A stretch of 43,570 bases of DNA, from positions 1-43,570 of the forward strand of contig JAFTIH010000043.1 of the NCBI GenBank assembly GCA_017456985.1, given 5' to 3'. Under the pieces are notes generated by a model. That model had not been told where the DNA came from and did not search any database. It saw nothing but the letters and a program-made list of their open reading frames with translations. Both the position numbers and the translations under genes were made by a program. The first letter of the stretch is position 1. Each line of letters opens with the position of its first letter. This DNA is from Clostridia bacterium. GTDB taxonomy: Bacteria > Bacillota > Clostridia > Oscillospirales > CAG-272. Below are positions 25,384 to 33,729 of the stretch, one piece after another.

Positions 25384-27762
25384 ATGTTATTTTCGATGAA
25401 TTGGATCCGCGATTTCGTGGATCTTTCGGGTCTTGATATTCCCGCACTCATTCACCGCTTTACCCTTTCGACTGCCGAGGTTGAGGACGTTTATTTCAAG
25501 GGCGCGGACGTTTCGGGCGTCATCGTTGCCCGCATCGTTTCGTGCGAGGCACACCCCTCCTCCGATCACCTGCATCTTTTGAAGGTGGATACGGGATCGG
25601 GCATCGTTGACTGCGTTTGCGGCGCCCCCAACGCCCGCGAGGGACTTACCGTTGCGTTTGCGACGGTGGGCGGCACCGTTCCCACCCCCTCGGGCGCTCT
25701 CACCATTGCCGCACGCAAGGTGGCGGGCTACCCCTCCGAGGGTATGTGCTGCTCCGAGGCAGAGCTTGGTATTTCGGACGATAACAGCGGTCTTTGGGAG
25801 CTTCCCGCAGACCTGCCTCTCGGCACCGACGTCAAGGCAATCTACGACGTTGACGACATCGTGTTCGAGGTGGATAACAAATCGCTGACCAACCGCCCCG
25901 ACCTTTGGGGTCATTACGGCATCGCGCGCGAGTTTGCGGCGATGACGGGCAGAGCGCTTCTTCCCGTGCCCAAGGTTGAGCTGACGGCATTCGACCATCT
26001 TCCCCCCGTCGAGATCGACGTGCGCGACGCGCTGGCGTACCGCTATATCGGTATCAAGGCAGAGAACGTCACCGTTCACGAGAGCCCGATGCAGATGAAG
26101 ATCCGTCTTTACTATTGCGGCTCCCGTGCCATCAATTTCCTTGCGGACCTGACCAACTACGTGATGATGGAGCTCGGACAGCCGATGCACGCGTTTGACC
26201 TGCGCAAGGTAGATAAGATTGAGGTACAGCGCTTTGAGAAGCCCTTCTCCTTCGTGACGCTTGACCACGAGGAGCGCGAGATCGGCTCTGAAACGCTGAT
26301 GATCACCTCGAACGACGAGCCCGTTGCGATCGCGGGCATCAAGGGCGGTCTTGCTTCGGGCATCGCGGATGACACGACCTCGCTTCTTCTTGAAAGTGCG
26401 ACCTTTGACGGCGTTTCGGTACGCCGCTCGGGCGTGGCGCTCGGTCTGCGCACGGACGCTTCGATGCGTTACGAGAAGATGCTCGACCCCGAGCTTGCGC
26501 CCGTTGCCAGCGCGCGCTTCTTGTACCTGCTTACGAAGATCGACGCGGGTGCGACCGTGATCAGCGCGGCGACGGACAAGTATTTGTTCCGTTATCCCAC
26601 CATTGAGATCGATATTGACAAGGCGTATTACGACCGCTACACGGGCATTGACATTCCCACCGACCGCATTGAAGTTACCCTTCGCGCGCTCGGCTTCGGC
26701 GTGGTACGCACGGGCGACGCTCTCCACGTGACGGTTCCCTCCTGGCGCGCGACCAAGGACGTCAGCATCAAGGCGGACCTGATTGAAGAGGTGACCCGTA
26801 TTTACGGCTACGACAACTTTGAGATCAAGACCTCCGTCAGCCCGCTTTATCCCGTTCGCGAGGATCGTGGACGCGAGGCGGACGACGTTGCCAAGGACGT
26901 GCTCGTCAAGTCCTTCGGCTATCACGAGGTGCATTCTTACCTCTGGTGCGACGCCGCACGCTACAAGGATCTTGGCATCGCGCTTCCCCAAAATCCGAGA
27001 ATTATCAACGCACAGACTCCCGACCACGACACGCTTCGTGCGTCGATGATCCCCACGCTTCTTTCCTTCTTGGCAGAGAACCGCGGCTTTGCGCCTGCGT
27101 ACGGTTTATTCGAGGTGGGCAAGACGGTTCACGGCTTTGCTGCTGACGGCTCTTGTGACGAGCACAAGGCGCTGGGTATCGCGCTCTACGACAAGACGGT
27201 GAGCGAGGAAGAGGCGTTCCTTACGGTACGCGACGCGGTCGTTGCCATCATCCGTGCCGTCACGCACAAGACGCCCGTTTTCGCGGTGCTGGACGAGCCC
27301 GCAGACTTTATGCATCCCGCAAACGCCTTTGCGATCACGGTAGATGGCGTGACGCTCGGCGCGCTCTCCGTGCTTCATCCCGCCGTCAAGGCGAAGCTTG
27401 ACAAGAAAGCCGCCGTTGCCTTCGCGGAGATGGATATGGCGACGCTCGCTTCCCTGCCCGTTGCTCCCATTCGCTACAAGACGCCTTCCCGCTTCCCTGC
27501 GATCGAGATCGACTTCTCCTTCGTAGCGGATCCCGCCGCCGTCAACTTCGACGAGCTGTGTGCGCTTTGCCGCGAGGTGGGCGGTGCGCTTCTGACCGAT
27601 ATTTCGGTGGTTGACGTTTACGAGGGCGAGGGCGGCAGCAGTATTGCCCTGCGCTTCGTCTTCTCCTCGGATGAGCGTACGCTCGCAAAGGCAGAGCTTG
27701 CGCCCTATACCGACGCCATTCTCGCCGCACTCGGCGCGCGTGGCTTGAAGATCAAGGAATAA
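25384..27762 (+). CDS. pheT: Phenylalanyl-tRNA synthetase beta subunit
   Basis: A 792-aa beta subunit carrying tRNA binding and editing. It has an N-terminal NWIRDFVDLS, a tRNA-binding OB domain (EAHPSSDHLHLLKVDTG), the B3/B4 editing domain (LTNRPDLWGHYGIAREFAA, NFLADLTNYVMMELGQPMHA), a B5 domain, a catalytic-like core and the C-terminal FDX-ACB anticodon-binding domain (SRFPAIEIDFSFV). The ATG at 25384 has AAGGAGGG upstream. The longer reading from 25318 lies inside pheS and is rejected. Confidence 0.97.
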   Translation: MLFSMNWIRDFVDLSGLDIPALIHRFTLSTAEVEDVYFKGADVSGVIVARIVSCEAHPSSDHLHLLKVDTGSGIVDCVCGAPNAREGLTVAFATVGGTVPTPSGALTIAARKVAGYPSEGMCCSEAELGISDDNSGLWELPADLPLGTDVKAIYDVDDIVFEVDNKSLTNRPDLWGHYGIAREFAAMTGRALLPVPKVELTAFDHLPPVEIDVRDALAYRYIGIKAENVTVHESPMQMKIRLYYCGSRAINFLADLTNYVMMELGQPMHAFDLRKVDKIEVQRFEKPFSFVTLDHEEREIGSETLMITSNDEPVAIAGIKGGLASGIADDTTSLLLESATFDGVSVRRSGVALGLRTDASMRYEKMLDPELAPVASARFLYLLTKIDAGATVISAATDKYLFRYPTIEIDIDKAYYDRYTGIDIPTDRIEVTLRALGFGVVRTGDALHVTVPSWRATKDVSIKADLIEEVTRIYGYDNFEIKTSVSPLYPVREDRGREADDVAKDVLVKSFGYHEVHSYLWCDAARYKDLGIALPQNPRIINAQTPDHDTLRASMIPTLLSFLAENRGFAPAYGLFEVGKTVHGFAADGSCDEHKALGIALYDKTVSEEEAFLTVRDAVVAIIRAVTHKTPVFAVLDEPADFMHPANAFAITVDGVTLGALSVLHPAVKAKLDKKAAVAFAEMDMATLASLPVAPIRYKTPSRFPAIEIDFSFVADPAAVNFDELCALCREVGGALLTDISVVDVYEGEGGSSIALRFVFSSDERTLAKAELAPYTDAILAALGARGLKIKE

Positions 27763-27770
27763 TCGCAAAA

Positions 27771-27796
27771 TGCCCGTGTGCAGAAGCACACGGGCA
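27771..27796 (+). other. Perfect hairpin without T run between pheT and the next gene
   Basis: TGCCCGTGTGC (27771-27781), AGAA loop, GCACACGGGCA (27786-27796), followed by AAAAAAA. It is strong but lacks a downstream T run on the plus strand, so it is more likely an RNA-stabilising or partial-termination structure after pheT than a full terminator. Confidence 0.6.
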
Positions 27797-27820
27797 AAAA
27801 AATACGCTTGGGGGAAAACA

Positions 27821-28264
27821 ATGAAAAAGATCTATCTTGCAGGTCCGTTTTTTAATGAATATGAAGAAAATTTGATCCGCGCCGTCGCCGCGCGCTTGCG
27901 CGAAAAGCACGAGGTGTTCGTGCCGATGGAGCATACTGCCGAGGGGGACGTCGAGATCGGGGACGCCGCTTGGGGCAAGGAGATCTACGAGATCGACCGC
28001 GGCGGCATTCACGCGGCGGACGTCGTGGTGGCGTTGGATCACGGCTTCACCTCGGACGCGGGCACCGCGTGGGAGATCGGCTACGCGCACGCGCTCGGCA
28101 AGACCGTTTACGTGGTTTCGGCAAGAAACGACGACGGCGGCGTGCGCTCCTTGATGCTGCTCAACGGCTGTACCCGCTATTTCGGCACGCTTGACGACCT
28201 TTACGATCATCTTGACGGCAAGGACGTACCGCCCTACGAGGCGCGCGGTATTTGCGCGAAGTAA
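27821..28264 (+). CDS. Nucleoside 2-deoxyribosyltransferase family protein
   Basis: A 147-aa protein of the nucleoside 2-deoxyribosyltransferase fold. It begins KKIYLAGPFF, typical of the family. It has DVVVALDHG and the catalytic-glutamate segment DAGTAWEIGYAHALGKTV. Such enzymes swap bases between deoxynucleosides, or hydrolyse the glycosidic bond, in nucleotide salvage. GGGGG lies six bases before the ATG. The open frame upstream of 27821 is inside the hairpin and not used. Confidence 0.87.
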   Translation: MKKIYLAGPFFNEYEENLIRAVAARLREKHEVFVPMEHTAEGDVEIGDAAWGKEIYEIDRGGIHAADVVVALDHGFTSDAGTAWEIGYAHALGKTVYVVSARNDDGGVRSLMLLNGCTRYFGTLDDLYDHLDGKDVPPYEARGICAK

Positions 28265-28280
28265 GAAAGAATGGGACGAT

Positions 28281-28325
28281 GCGGGGGCTTTTAAGGAAAG
28301 CCCCCTGCACCCCAAACCTTTTGAA
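28281..28325 (+). repeat. Hairpin repeat, copy 1 (before the 56-aa gene)
   Basis: GGGGGCTTT (28283-28291) pairs with AAAGCCCCC (28297-28305). The 3' part (CCCCTGCACCCCAAA then CTTTTGAA) is repeated at 28537-28559. Confidence 0.75.
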
Positions 28326-28338
28326 AAAGGAGAAGAAT

Positions 28339-28509
28339 ATGTTTACACCGAAGGATTACCTTGTCAAAAAGATTGAAGGCGAGTACGCCACGCTTGCGAA
28401 TGTGGCAACGGGTGAGGAGCTTTTTATTGCAATGGCGCTTCTTCCCGAGGGCGTGGACGTAGGGACAAAGCTGCATTACGAAATGCTTGAATATACGATC
28501 GTAGAGTAA
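28339..28509 (+). CDS. Small acidic protein, possibly DUF3006-like (56 aa)
   Basis: A 56-aa acidic protein: the start MFTPKDYLVKKIEGEYATL is followed by a TGEELFIAMALLPEGVDVG turn. The layout (residue pair before EG, a hydrophobic strand, then LPEG, then a Gly-x-Lys-Leu strand) resembles DUF3006 beta-barrel proteins, but the match is from memory and weak. AAAAAGGAG lies six bases before the ATG, a strong site. The gene is bracketed by two copies of a hairpin repeat. No function is assigned. Confidence 0.7.
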   Translation: MFTPKDYLVKKIEGEYATLANVATGEELFIAMALLPEGVDVGTKLHYEMLEYTIVE

Positions 28510-28517
28510 AAAAGAAT

Positions 28518-28559
28518 GCAGGGGGTTTTAAAAAATCCCCTGCACCCCAAAACTTTGAA
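28518..28559 (+). repeat. Hairpin repeat, copy 2 (after the 56-aa gene)
   Basis: GCAGGGG (28518-28524) pairs with CCCCTGC (28537-28543), with inner T/A pairing. It shares CCCCTGCACCCCAAA and CTTTGAA with the copy at 28281-28325. Confidence 0.75.
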
Positions 28560-28569
28560 TGGATATGGA

Positions 28570-28600
28570 AAAAGCACGGCAAAGCCGTGCTTTTGGTTTG
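28570..28600. terminator. Bidirectional terminator
   Basis: AAAAGCACGGC (28570-28580), AAA loop, GCCGTGCTTTT (28584-28594), then a T-rich tail. It closes the plus-strand group ending with the 56-aa gene and could also stop minus-strand transcripts from the ABC transporter genes. Confidence 0.88.
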
Positions 28601-28610
28601 TTTTAGCCTC

Positions 28611-28816
28611 TTGCGAGGGATTTTCGTGCAGAGATTCGTGAGTGCGACCCGAAGCTGTATTGGATACCGCGAGGGGAGCAATCGCGGATATCTGCCGAAA
28701 AGTGCCGCGAAAGTATTTTGCGAGGGATTTTCGTACAGAGATTCGTGAGTGCGACCCGAAGCTGTATTGGATACTGCGAGGGGAGCAATCGCGGATATCT
28801 GCCGAAAAGCACCGCA
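28611..28816. repeat. Two-copy tandem repeat with 107-bp period
   Basis: Copy 1 begins at 28611 and copy 2 at 28718, both with TTGCGAGGGATTTTCGT. They are nearly identical through GGATATCTGCCGAAAAG. Each contains a hairpin (28667-28672 with 28682-28687 in copy 1). In copy 2 one pair becomes U-G on the plus strand, preserving the stem. The rest of 28510-28819 holds only the hairpin repeat and terminator. Short open frames here are repeat artefacts. Confidence 0.9.
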
Positions 28817-28819
28817 AAA

Positions 28820-29659
28820 TCAGAGGACGCATTTCAAAAATTGCTTCGTACGTTCTTCCTTGGGGCTATCGAACAGCTCTGCGGGGGTGCCTTCCTCGAC
28901 GATGTTACCGTCTGCCATAAAGAGGACGCGGTCGGCGACCTCGCGGGCGAAGCCCATTTCGTGCGTGACGATGATCATCGTCATTCCCTCCTTCGCGAGG
29001 TCGCGGATGAGGTCAAGCACCTCGCCCACCATTTCGGGGTCGAGGGCGCTGGTGGGCTCATCGAAGAGCATCACCTTGGGGTTCATCGCCAGCGCGCGGG
29101 CAATCGCAATTCTCTGCTTTTGTCCGCCCGACAGGGTGGAGGGATAGACGTCTGCCTTTTCGGGCAAGCCGACACGCTCTAAAAGAGCTCTTGCCGTTCG
29201 CTCTGCCTCTGCCTGAATGCTTTCTACCGTTTCGGTGATTTCAATCAGGGGCTGCTTTTCCTTGCGGAAGCAATTTAAAAAGCGAGTACGGCTGTTCTGA
29301 CGCTTTTTCTTTGCGAGCGCCTTTTTCCGAATGATCACAGGTGCCAGCGTAATGTTCTGTAAAACCGTTTTGTTGTTGAAGAGGTTAAACTGCTGGAATA
29401 CCATTCCCATCTTTTGGCGGTGATGGTCGATATCCACCTTGGGGTCGGCAATATTTTCCCCATCAAACCAGATCTCGCCCGCCGTGGACTCCTCCAAGCG
29501 GTTAAGACAACGAAGGAAGGTGGATTTACCCGAGCCCGAGGGACCGATAATGGCGACGTGCTGTCCTTCGATGAAATCGGTATTGACACCGTCAAGAACG
29601 ACGTTGCTTCCAAACTGCTTTTTGAGGTCGCACACGCGGATAATGACCTTATTTTCCAT
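28820..29659 (-). CDS. Polar amino-acid ABC transporter ATP-binding protein
   Basis: A 279-aa ATPase of the GlnQ/HisP type that powers amino-acid import through the permease encoded upstream. Walker A is GPSGSGKST, the Q-loop VFQQFNLF, the signature LSGGQKQR, Walker [14 protein letters not shown] and the switch IVTHEM. Ordinary family members are about 240 aa. Here about 40 basic residues ([17 protein letters not shown] through the following ESIQAEAE) are inserted between the Q-loop and the signature. The ATG at 29659 lies inside the permease end and has GAGGGGG about nine bases upstream. The longer reading from 29707 is rejected. Confidence 0.92.
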   Translation of the reverse strand: MENKVIIRVCDLKKQFGSNVVLDGVNTDFIEGQHVAIIGPSGSGKSTFLRCLNRLEESTAGEIWFDGENIADPKVDIDHHRQKMGMVFQQFNLFNNKTVLQNITLAPVIIRKKALAKKKRQNSRTRFLNCFRKEKQPLIEITETVESIQAEAERTARALLERVGLPEKADVYPSTLSGGQKQRIAIARALAMNPKVMLFDEPTSALDPEMVGEVLDLIRDLAKEGMTMIIVTHEMGFAREVADRVLFMADGNIVEEGTPAELFDSPKEERTKQFLKCVL

Positions 29660-30380
29660 TTGCCACACCCCCTCTGTTTCTGTCGCTCTTTGCCATACGG
29701 TTCTCAAGCACGTGCAGGATCTTGGTCAGACCAAGCACCACAATGAGATACAAAACGGCGGCAATCAGGAGCGGGAAAAGATAGTCAAAGGTACGGGACT
29801 GGATCAGTCCGGGGATCTTACCAAGGTCGTAAATGCCGACGTAGCCTACGATTGCCGTTTCTTTGACGAGCATAATAAACTCGTTAAAGAGCGGCGGCAA
29901 GCAGTTACGGACAGCTTGCGGAATGATGATCGTGCGCATAGTCTGCCACGTGGAAAGACCCATCGCACGGCCTGCCTCCATTTGTCCGTCATCCACGCTC
30001 TCAAAGCCCGAGCGAGCGATCTCCGCTACGTACGCACCCGAATTAAGACCGAAGGTGATGGCACCGATCATAATGCCATTGTCCCAAAAGGAGAAGACCA
30101 CGAAATAAAGGATCATCAACTGCAAAACAACGGGAGTGCCACGCACGAGCGTAATATAAAAATTACTGATCTTGGTGGCAACACGCAGCTTGCCCGTCTT
30201 TTTGTTGATGTAATTGATCATTGCGAGAACGACGCCGATCGTAATACCCAAAACTGCCGCCATCAGAGCGATCAAAAGCGTATTGCCAAGTCCTTCGAGG
30301 TACAATAACCAACGGTCTTCTACAATGACTGCTTTTGAAAATCGTCTCCAAAGATCCGAAAAAAACTCATTCATCTTCAT
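29649..30380 (-). CDS. Polar amino-acid ABC transporter permease
   Basis: A 243-aa HisM/GlnP-type permease with about five transmembrane helices and the cytoplasmic EAA loop [20 protein letters not shown] that docks the ATPase. [13 protein letters not shown] is also family-typical. Two in-frame ATGs are possible: 30380 (used here) and 30374. The GGTGA just upstream is better spaced for 30374. It lies 51 bp after the binding-protein gene, across a hairpin, and overlaps the ATPase gene by 11 bases. Confidence 0.92.
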   Translation of the reverse strand: MKMNEFFSDLWRRFSKAVIVEDRWLLYLEGLGNTLLIALMAAVLGITIGVVLAMINYINKKTGKLRVATKISNFYITLVRGTPVVLQLMILYFVVFSFWDNGIMIGAITFGLNSGAYVAEIARSGFESVDDGQMEAGRAMGLSTWQTMRTIIIPQAVRNCLPPLFNEFIMLVKETAIVGYVGIYDLGKIPGLIQSRTFDYLFPLLIAAVLYLIVVLGLTKILHVLENRMAKSDRNRGGVANGK

Positions 30381-30389
30381 TCACCAAAA

Positions 30390-30426
30390 GAGTGAAAGAG
30401 CGAAATCGCTCTTTCACTCGATTTTT
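30390..30426 (-). terminator. Intercistronic hairpin between binding-protein and permease genes
   Basis: A 14-bp perfect stem (30390-30403 with 30406-30419). On the minus strand it is followed by TTTTGG, so termination would be partial. Such a structure commonly raises the binding protein above the membrane components. Confidence 0.75.
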
Positions 30427-30431
30427 TCGTC

Positions 30432-31328
30432 TTATTTGTCTGCTGCGAGCATCGTCTGCGCGGGAAGCTTATCCATCAGGATGGCGTCGATACGGCCAGC
30501 CTTCAGATCAGCGAGTGCCAGAGCGTACTGCTTGTACTGCTTGACGTCTGCGCCTGCTGCCTTGACAACGACCTCGACAGGCTCACCTGCATCGTTCTCG
30601 GTCTCGTACTTGTGACCTGCCTCGCTCTTAGCGGCGGAAATGATCAGGTCACCGCTGGTGCCCTCCTGCACGCCAACCTTCAGTCCTGCAAGGTCTGCAA
30701 CGCTGTCATACGCAACGTCCTTAGCGGAAACGATGACGAGCGTGGAGCTGAAGTAGATAGAGGAGAAGTCAACCTCCTCGCGGCGGTCATCGGTGATGGT
30801 CATACCTGCGGCACCGACTGCAAGACCCGTAGCGCTCTTAACGGAGGTAGGAATGGTATCGAATGCGATATCCTTGATCTCGATCTTCTTGCCCATGTTG
30901 AGAGCAACCTGGCTCATGATGGCGATATCTACGCCAACCACGGCACCGTCGTGGATGAACTCAAAGGGAGCAAAACCGCTCTCCGTGTAAACGGTGATCA
31001 CGTCGGTAGCAGTGCCGAAGTCCCAAGAGGTCTTAAGGTCTCCTGCGTTCGGTGCGCTTGCAGCCTCGCCCTCAGCGTACTTAGCGAGATCGGTGTAGTA
31101 GTCCACGTACTTCTGCATCGTGCCGTCGGCAACCCATGCGTCAACCACTGCGTTGACAGCGGCGAGCAGCTCGGGGCTGTTCTTCTTGACAGCGATACCG
31201 AAATCCTCCTGGAGCAGGTCGGTAGCATCAACGGAAACAAGCTCGACCTTACCGCCGCAAGAAGCAAGCGCGCCTACGAGCGTGAAGATCATAACGAGAA
31301 CCAGTGCGAAGGAAAGAATTTTCTTCAT
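30432..31328 (-). CDS. Amino-acid-binding lipoprotein (SBP_bac_3), apparently circularly permuted
   Basis: A 298-aa extracellular solute-binding protein, lipid-anchored at Cys24 (lipobox LASC). Residues 110 onward are the usual family-3 body: TESGFAPFEF, GVDIAIMSQVA, AGMTITDDRREEVDFSSIY, LKVGVQEGTSGD and GRIDAILMD. The segment that normally ends these proteins (EDFGIAVKKNSPELLAAVN then ADGTMQKYVDYY) is instead at residues 41-78, right after the signal peptide. It is joined to the body by an Ala/Gly-rich linker (79-109). The C-terminus stops after LPAQTMLAADK without that segment. It is first in the transporter operon, under a consensus promoter. Confidence 0.9.
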   Translation of the reverse strand: MKKILSFALVLVMIFTLVGALASCGGKVELVSVDATDLLQEDFGIAVKKNSPELLAAVNAVVDAWVADGTMQKYVDYYTDLAKYAEGEAASAPNAGDLKTSWDFGTATDVITVYTESGFAPFEFIHDGAVVGVDIAIMSQVALNMGKKIEIKDIAFDTIPTSVKSATGLAVGAAGMTITDDRREEVDFSSIYFSSTLVIVSAKDVAYDSVADLAGLKVGVQEGTSGDLIISAAKSEAGHKYETENDAGEPVEVVVKAAGADVKQYKQYALALADLKAGRIDAILMDKLPAQTMLAADK

Positions 31329-31368
31329 AATAAGTAATCTCCTTTTTAAAAATTAATTAGCATTTCAT

Positions 31369-31397
31369 ATTATATACCAGCAAATGCAAAATGTCAA
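31369..31397 (-). promoter_or_regulatory. Consensus sigma-A promoter for the amino-acid transporter operon
   Basis: On the minus strand: TTGACA (31397-31392), 17-bp spacer, TATAAT (31374-31369). AAAAAGGAG lies before the ATG at 31328. Confidence 0.93.
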
Positions 31398-31479
31398 GGG
31401 GCTTTTGCGTTTAAGCACCCAATAATTTTGTTTTTCTCTCAAAAAACGGAAAAATTCTTGAATAAATATGCAAATATGC

Positions 31480-31511
31480 AAAAAAGGACGCGCCGAAGCG
31501 CGTTTTTTTTT
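31480..31511 (-). terminator. Second gapA terminator with UUCG tetraloop
   Basis: On the minus strand ACGCGC-TTCG-GCGCGT followed by CCTTTTTT. It lies 40-100 bp beyond the first gapA terminator and acts as a back-up before the transporter promoter. Confidence 0.75.
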
Positions 31512-31554
31512 GCGAGCGCGCAAGATCGATACAAGCGGGAGCGATCGGAGCAAG

Positions 31555-31583
31555 AAAAAAGGACGGAAGATCCGTCCTTTTTT
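31555..31583 (-). terminator. gapA terminator
   Basis: GGACGGA (31561-31567) with TCCGTCC (31571-31577), A run on one side and T run on the other, 32 bp after the gapA stop. Confidence 0.9.
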
Positions 31584-31615
31584 CGGTTATGCCGAAATTC
31601 GAGAGTTTCGTAGAA

Positions 31616-32638
31616 TTACAGCTCTGCGAAATACTTGATCGTGCGAACCATCTGCGAGGTGTAGGAGTTCTCGTTGTCGTACCACGAAACGACCTGTACC
31701 TGGTAGGTGTCGTCGTCGATCTTTGCAACCATGGTCTGGGTAGCATCGAACAGCGAGCCGAAGCGCATACCGATAACGTCGGAGGAAACGATCTCGTCGG
31801 TGTTGTAGCCGAAGGACTCGCTTGCAGCTGCCTTCATTGCGGCGTTGATGCCCTCCTTGGTTACGTCCTTGCCCTTAACAACGGCTACCAGGATGGTGGT
31901 AGAGCCGGTGCAGGTAGGAACGCGCTGAGCGGAGCCGATGAGCTTGCCGTCCAGCTCAGGGATAACGAGGCCGATTGCCTTTGCAGCGCCGGTGGAGTTA
32001 GGAACGATGTTCTGTGCACCTGCGCGAGCGCGGCGGAGGTCACCCTTTCTGTGGGGACCGTCAAGGATCATCTGGTCACCGGTGTATGCGTGAACGGTGG
32101 TCATGATACCCGACTGGATAGGAGCGTAGTCGTTGAGTGCCTTAGCCATAGGAGCGAGGCAGTTGGTGGTGCAGGATGCAGCGGAAATGATCTGGTCATC
32201 CTTGGTCAGGATGTCGTTGTTTACGCTGAATACGATGGTCTTGAGGTCCTTGCCTGCGGGAGCAGAGATAACGACCTTCTTCGCACCTGCGTTGATGTGT
32301 GCCATGGACTTCTCCTTGGAGCAGTAGAAGCCGGTGCACTCGAGAACGACGTCAACGCCAAGCTCGCCCCAAGGGCAGTTTGCAGCGTCCTTCTCAGCGT
32401 AGATCTTGAGGGTCTTGCCGTCTACGGTGATGGTGCCTGCCTCATCGTTTGCCGATACGGTGTGGCCCATAGCAACGTAGTTACCCTGAGCGGTATCGTA
32501 CTTAAGAAGGTGAGCGAGCATCTTGGGGCTGGTCAGGTCGTTGATCGCAACAACCTCGTAGCCCTCTGCACCAAACATCTGTCTGAATGCAAGACGACCG
32601 ATACGGCCAAAGCCGTTAATAGCAACTTTAACTGACAT
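31616..32638 (-). CDS. gapA: Glyceraldehyde-3-phosphate dehydrogenase, type I
   Basis: A 340-aa glycolytic enzyme that oxidises glyceraldehyde 3-phosphate with NAD+ and phosphate. It has NAD-binding [13 protein letters not shown], a likely NAD-selecting Asp in AINDLTSP, the catalytic cysteine in [12 protein letters not shown], and [11 protein letters not shown]-like phosphate contacts. The ATG at 32638 has GGAGGA nine bases upstream; a 20-residue longer reading (from 32698) has no support. It is monocistronic with its own promoter and two terminators in a row. Codon choice is the most biased in the window, as expected for a highly expressed gene. Confidence 0.97.
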   Translation of the reverse strand: MSVKVAINGFGRIGRLAFRQMFGAEGYEVVAINDLTSPKMLAHLLKYDTAQGNYVAMGHTVSANDEAGTITVDGKTLKIYAEKDAANCPWGELGVDVVLECTGFYCSKEKSMAHINAGAKKVVISAPAGKDLKTIVFSVNNDILTKDDQIISAASCTTNCLAPMAKALNDYAPIQSGIMTTVHAYTGDQMILDGPHRKGDLRRARAGAQNIVPNSTGAAKAIGLVIPELDGKLIGSAQRVPTCTGSTTILVAVVKGKDVTKEGINAAMKAAASESFGYNTDEIVSSDVIGMRFGSLFDATQTMVAKIDDDTYQVQVVSWYDNENSYTSQMVRTIKYFAEL

Positions 32639-32718
32639 GATTTGATTCCTCCGTGTTTTATATATTTTTTTGATAAACGATTTTGCGGGAAAAAGCAAAG
32701 GGCTCTTTCCAATCAGGT

Positions 32719-32747
32719 ATTATAGCATACTTTTTTATTCTTTGCAA
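32719..32747 (-). promoter_or_regulatory. Extended -10 sigma-A promoter for gapA
   Basis: On the minus strand: TTGCAA (32747-32742), 17-bp spacer ending TGC, TATAAT (32724-32719). The leader is about 75 bases. Confidence 0.9.
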
Positions 32748-32835
32748 GGGGGATTGGGAATTTTTTGACAATTTTATCAAATTTGTTACATTTTTACAAT
32801 TGCTTTCCCCCGACGACCGCCGTTTCGGTAAAACC

Positions 32836-32857
32836 GACGGCATCTACTTATGCCGTC
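32836..32857 (-). terminator. Weak terminator-like hairpin at the end of the WecG-type gene
   Basis: GACGGCAT (32836-32843) pairs with ATGCCGTC (32850-32857); the stop codon is in the loop. On the minus strand the tail is only GGTTTT, so termination may be inefficient. Confidence 0.45.
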
Positions 32858-33566
32858 TATCCCAAAGGCAGGAGGCAAAATAGCGGGGTAGTGGCAAAAG
32901 GCGCGTGATGCGGTGCGGCTCGCGGAGCGTGCGGTACGCCCATTCAAGCCCCGCCTTTTGCACGGCGCGCGGCGCGCGTGGCAGGTCCCCCGACCACACG
33001 TCAAGACTGCCGCCGAGTCCGAGACAGACCGCGCCGAGCGCGGCGGCGTTTTGGGCGATCCACTTTTCCTGCCGCGGAAAACCGAGGCAAACGAAGACGA
33101 AATGGGGCGAAAAGGCGCAAATCTCGTCCAAGGGGTCGGCGCCGAAGCCGTCTGCCGTAGCGAAGCGAAGGCGAGGGTATTTTGCACCGAGCAGGATCGC
33201 GGCACGGTGCGCGACCCCGAATTTGCCGCCGTAGAGAAACACGCGCGCGCCAAACGCTTCCCCGCCCGCAAGGAGCGCTTCGGCAAGGTCGATGCCCGCG
33301 ATGCGGGGCGGGGGTGTACTGCCCGAAAGACGGGCGGCAAGGCGACATCCGTACCCGTCGGCAACGAGGACGTCTGCGCGCCGCAAAAGGGCATCCAGTG
33401 CGCCGTCCCGCTCTGCCGCCGCCGCGATGACGGCGCCCGGGGTAAAGACGGTGAGCGACCGCTTTGCGCGTGCCGCTGCGAGCAGATCGCTGACTAGTGC
33501 TTCCCTGTCACCGTTATAATAAGGGAGCGCACGCCCCTGCGTGCGCGGCGTTTCCTTTTTTTGCAT
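32844..33566 (-). CDS. WecG/TagA/CpsF-family glycosyltransferase (GT26)
   Basis: A 240-aa GT26 enzyme. It has FTPGAVIAAA and DGYGCRLAARL near the N-terminus, GIDLAEALL, FVCLGFPRQEKWI (the conserved G-x-PxQE), and LGGSLDVWSGDLPRAPRAVQ. The C-terminal GLEWAYRTLREPHRITR helix mediates membrane contact in TagA. These enzymes add N-acetylmannosamine(uronate) to undecaprenyl-linked GlcNAc for teichoic acid linkage units or exopolysaccharide. The ATG at 33566 has GAGGAG six bases upstream. It is divergent from the sugar phosphotransferase gene, completing a small glycan locus. Confidence 0.9.
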   Translation of the reverse strand: MQKKETPRTQGRALPYYNGDREALVSDLLAAARAKRSLTVFTPGAVIAAAAERDGALDALLRRADVLVADGYGCRLAARLSGSTPPPRIAGIDLAEALLAGGEAFGARVFLYGGKFGVAHRAAILLGAKYPRLRFATADGFGADPLDEICAFSPHFVFVCLGFPRQEKWIAQNAAALGAVCLGLGGSLDVWSGDLPRAPRAVQKAGLEWAYRTLREPHRITRLLPLPRYFASCLWDRRHK

Positions 33567-33597
33567 AGGGTCTCCTCTTCCGAAAAGCAAGGAACAC

Positions 33598-33626
33598 TTG
33601 ACTTTTTCATCGTTTTGTGGTATAGT
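33598..33626 (+). promoter_or_regulatory. Extended -10 sigma-A promoter for the sugar phosphotransferase operon
   Basis: TTGACT (33598-33603), 17-bp spacer ending TGG, TATAGT (33621-33626). A leader of about 97 bases follows, with a small hairpin (ACCGCA / TGCGGT, about 33706-33720) just before the start codon. Confidence 0.88.
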
Positions 33627-33729
33627 ATATTTATGTTATTGTCTGCGCGGCGATCGCTTATTCCGCGCACGAGCATTATTTTGATCTTTCTTTATCAAAA
33701 AACCGCACCTTGCGGTCTATGGGTGAACG

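Noticed and set aside
25387-27027. Long minus-strand open frame (546 codons) opposite pheT
   Set aside because: It is a shadow of the GC-rich pheT gene; it has no protein motifs and pheT is unambiguous.
28424-28832. Minus-strand small open frames in the 107-bp repeat
   Set aside because: Their peptides recur with the DNA repeat and extend across the bidirectional terminator; no ribosome sites were seen.
31589-32635. Plus-strand open frame (348 codons) opposite gapA
   Set aside because: It arises from the strong codon bias of gapA; no family features.
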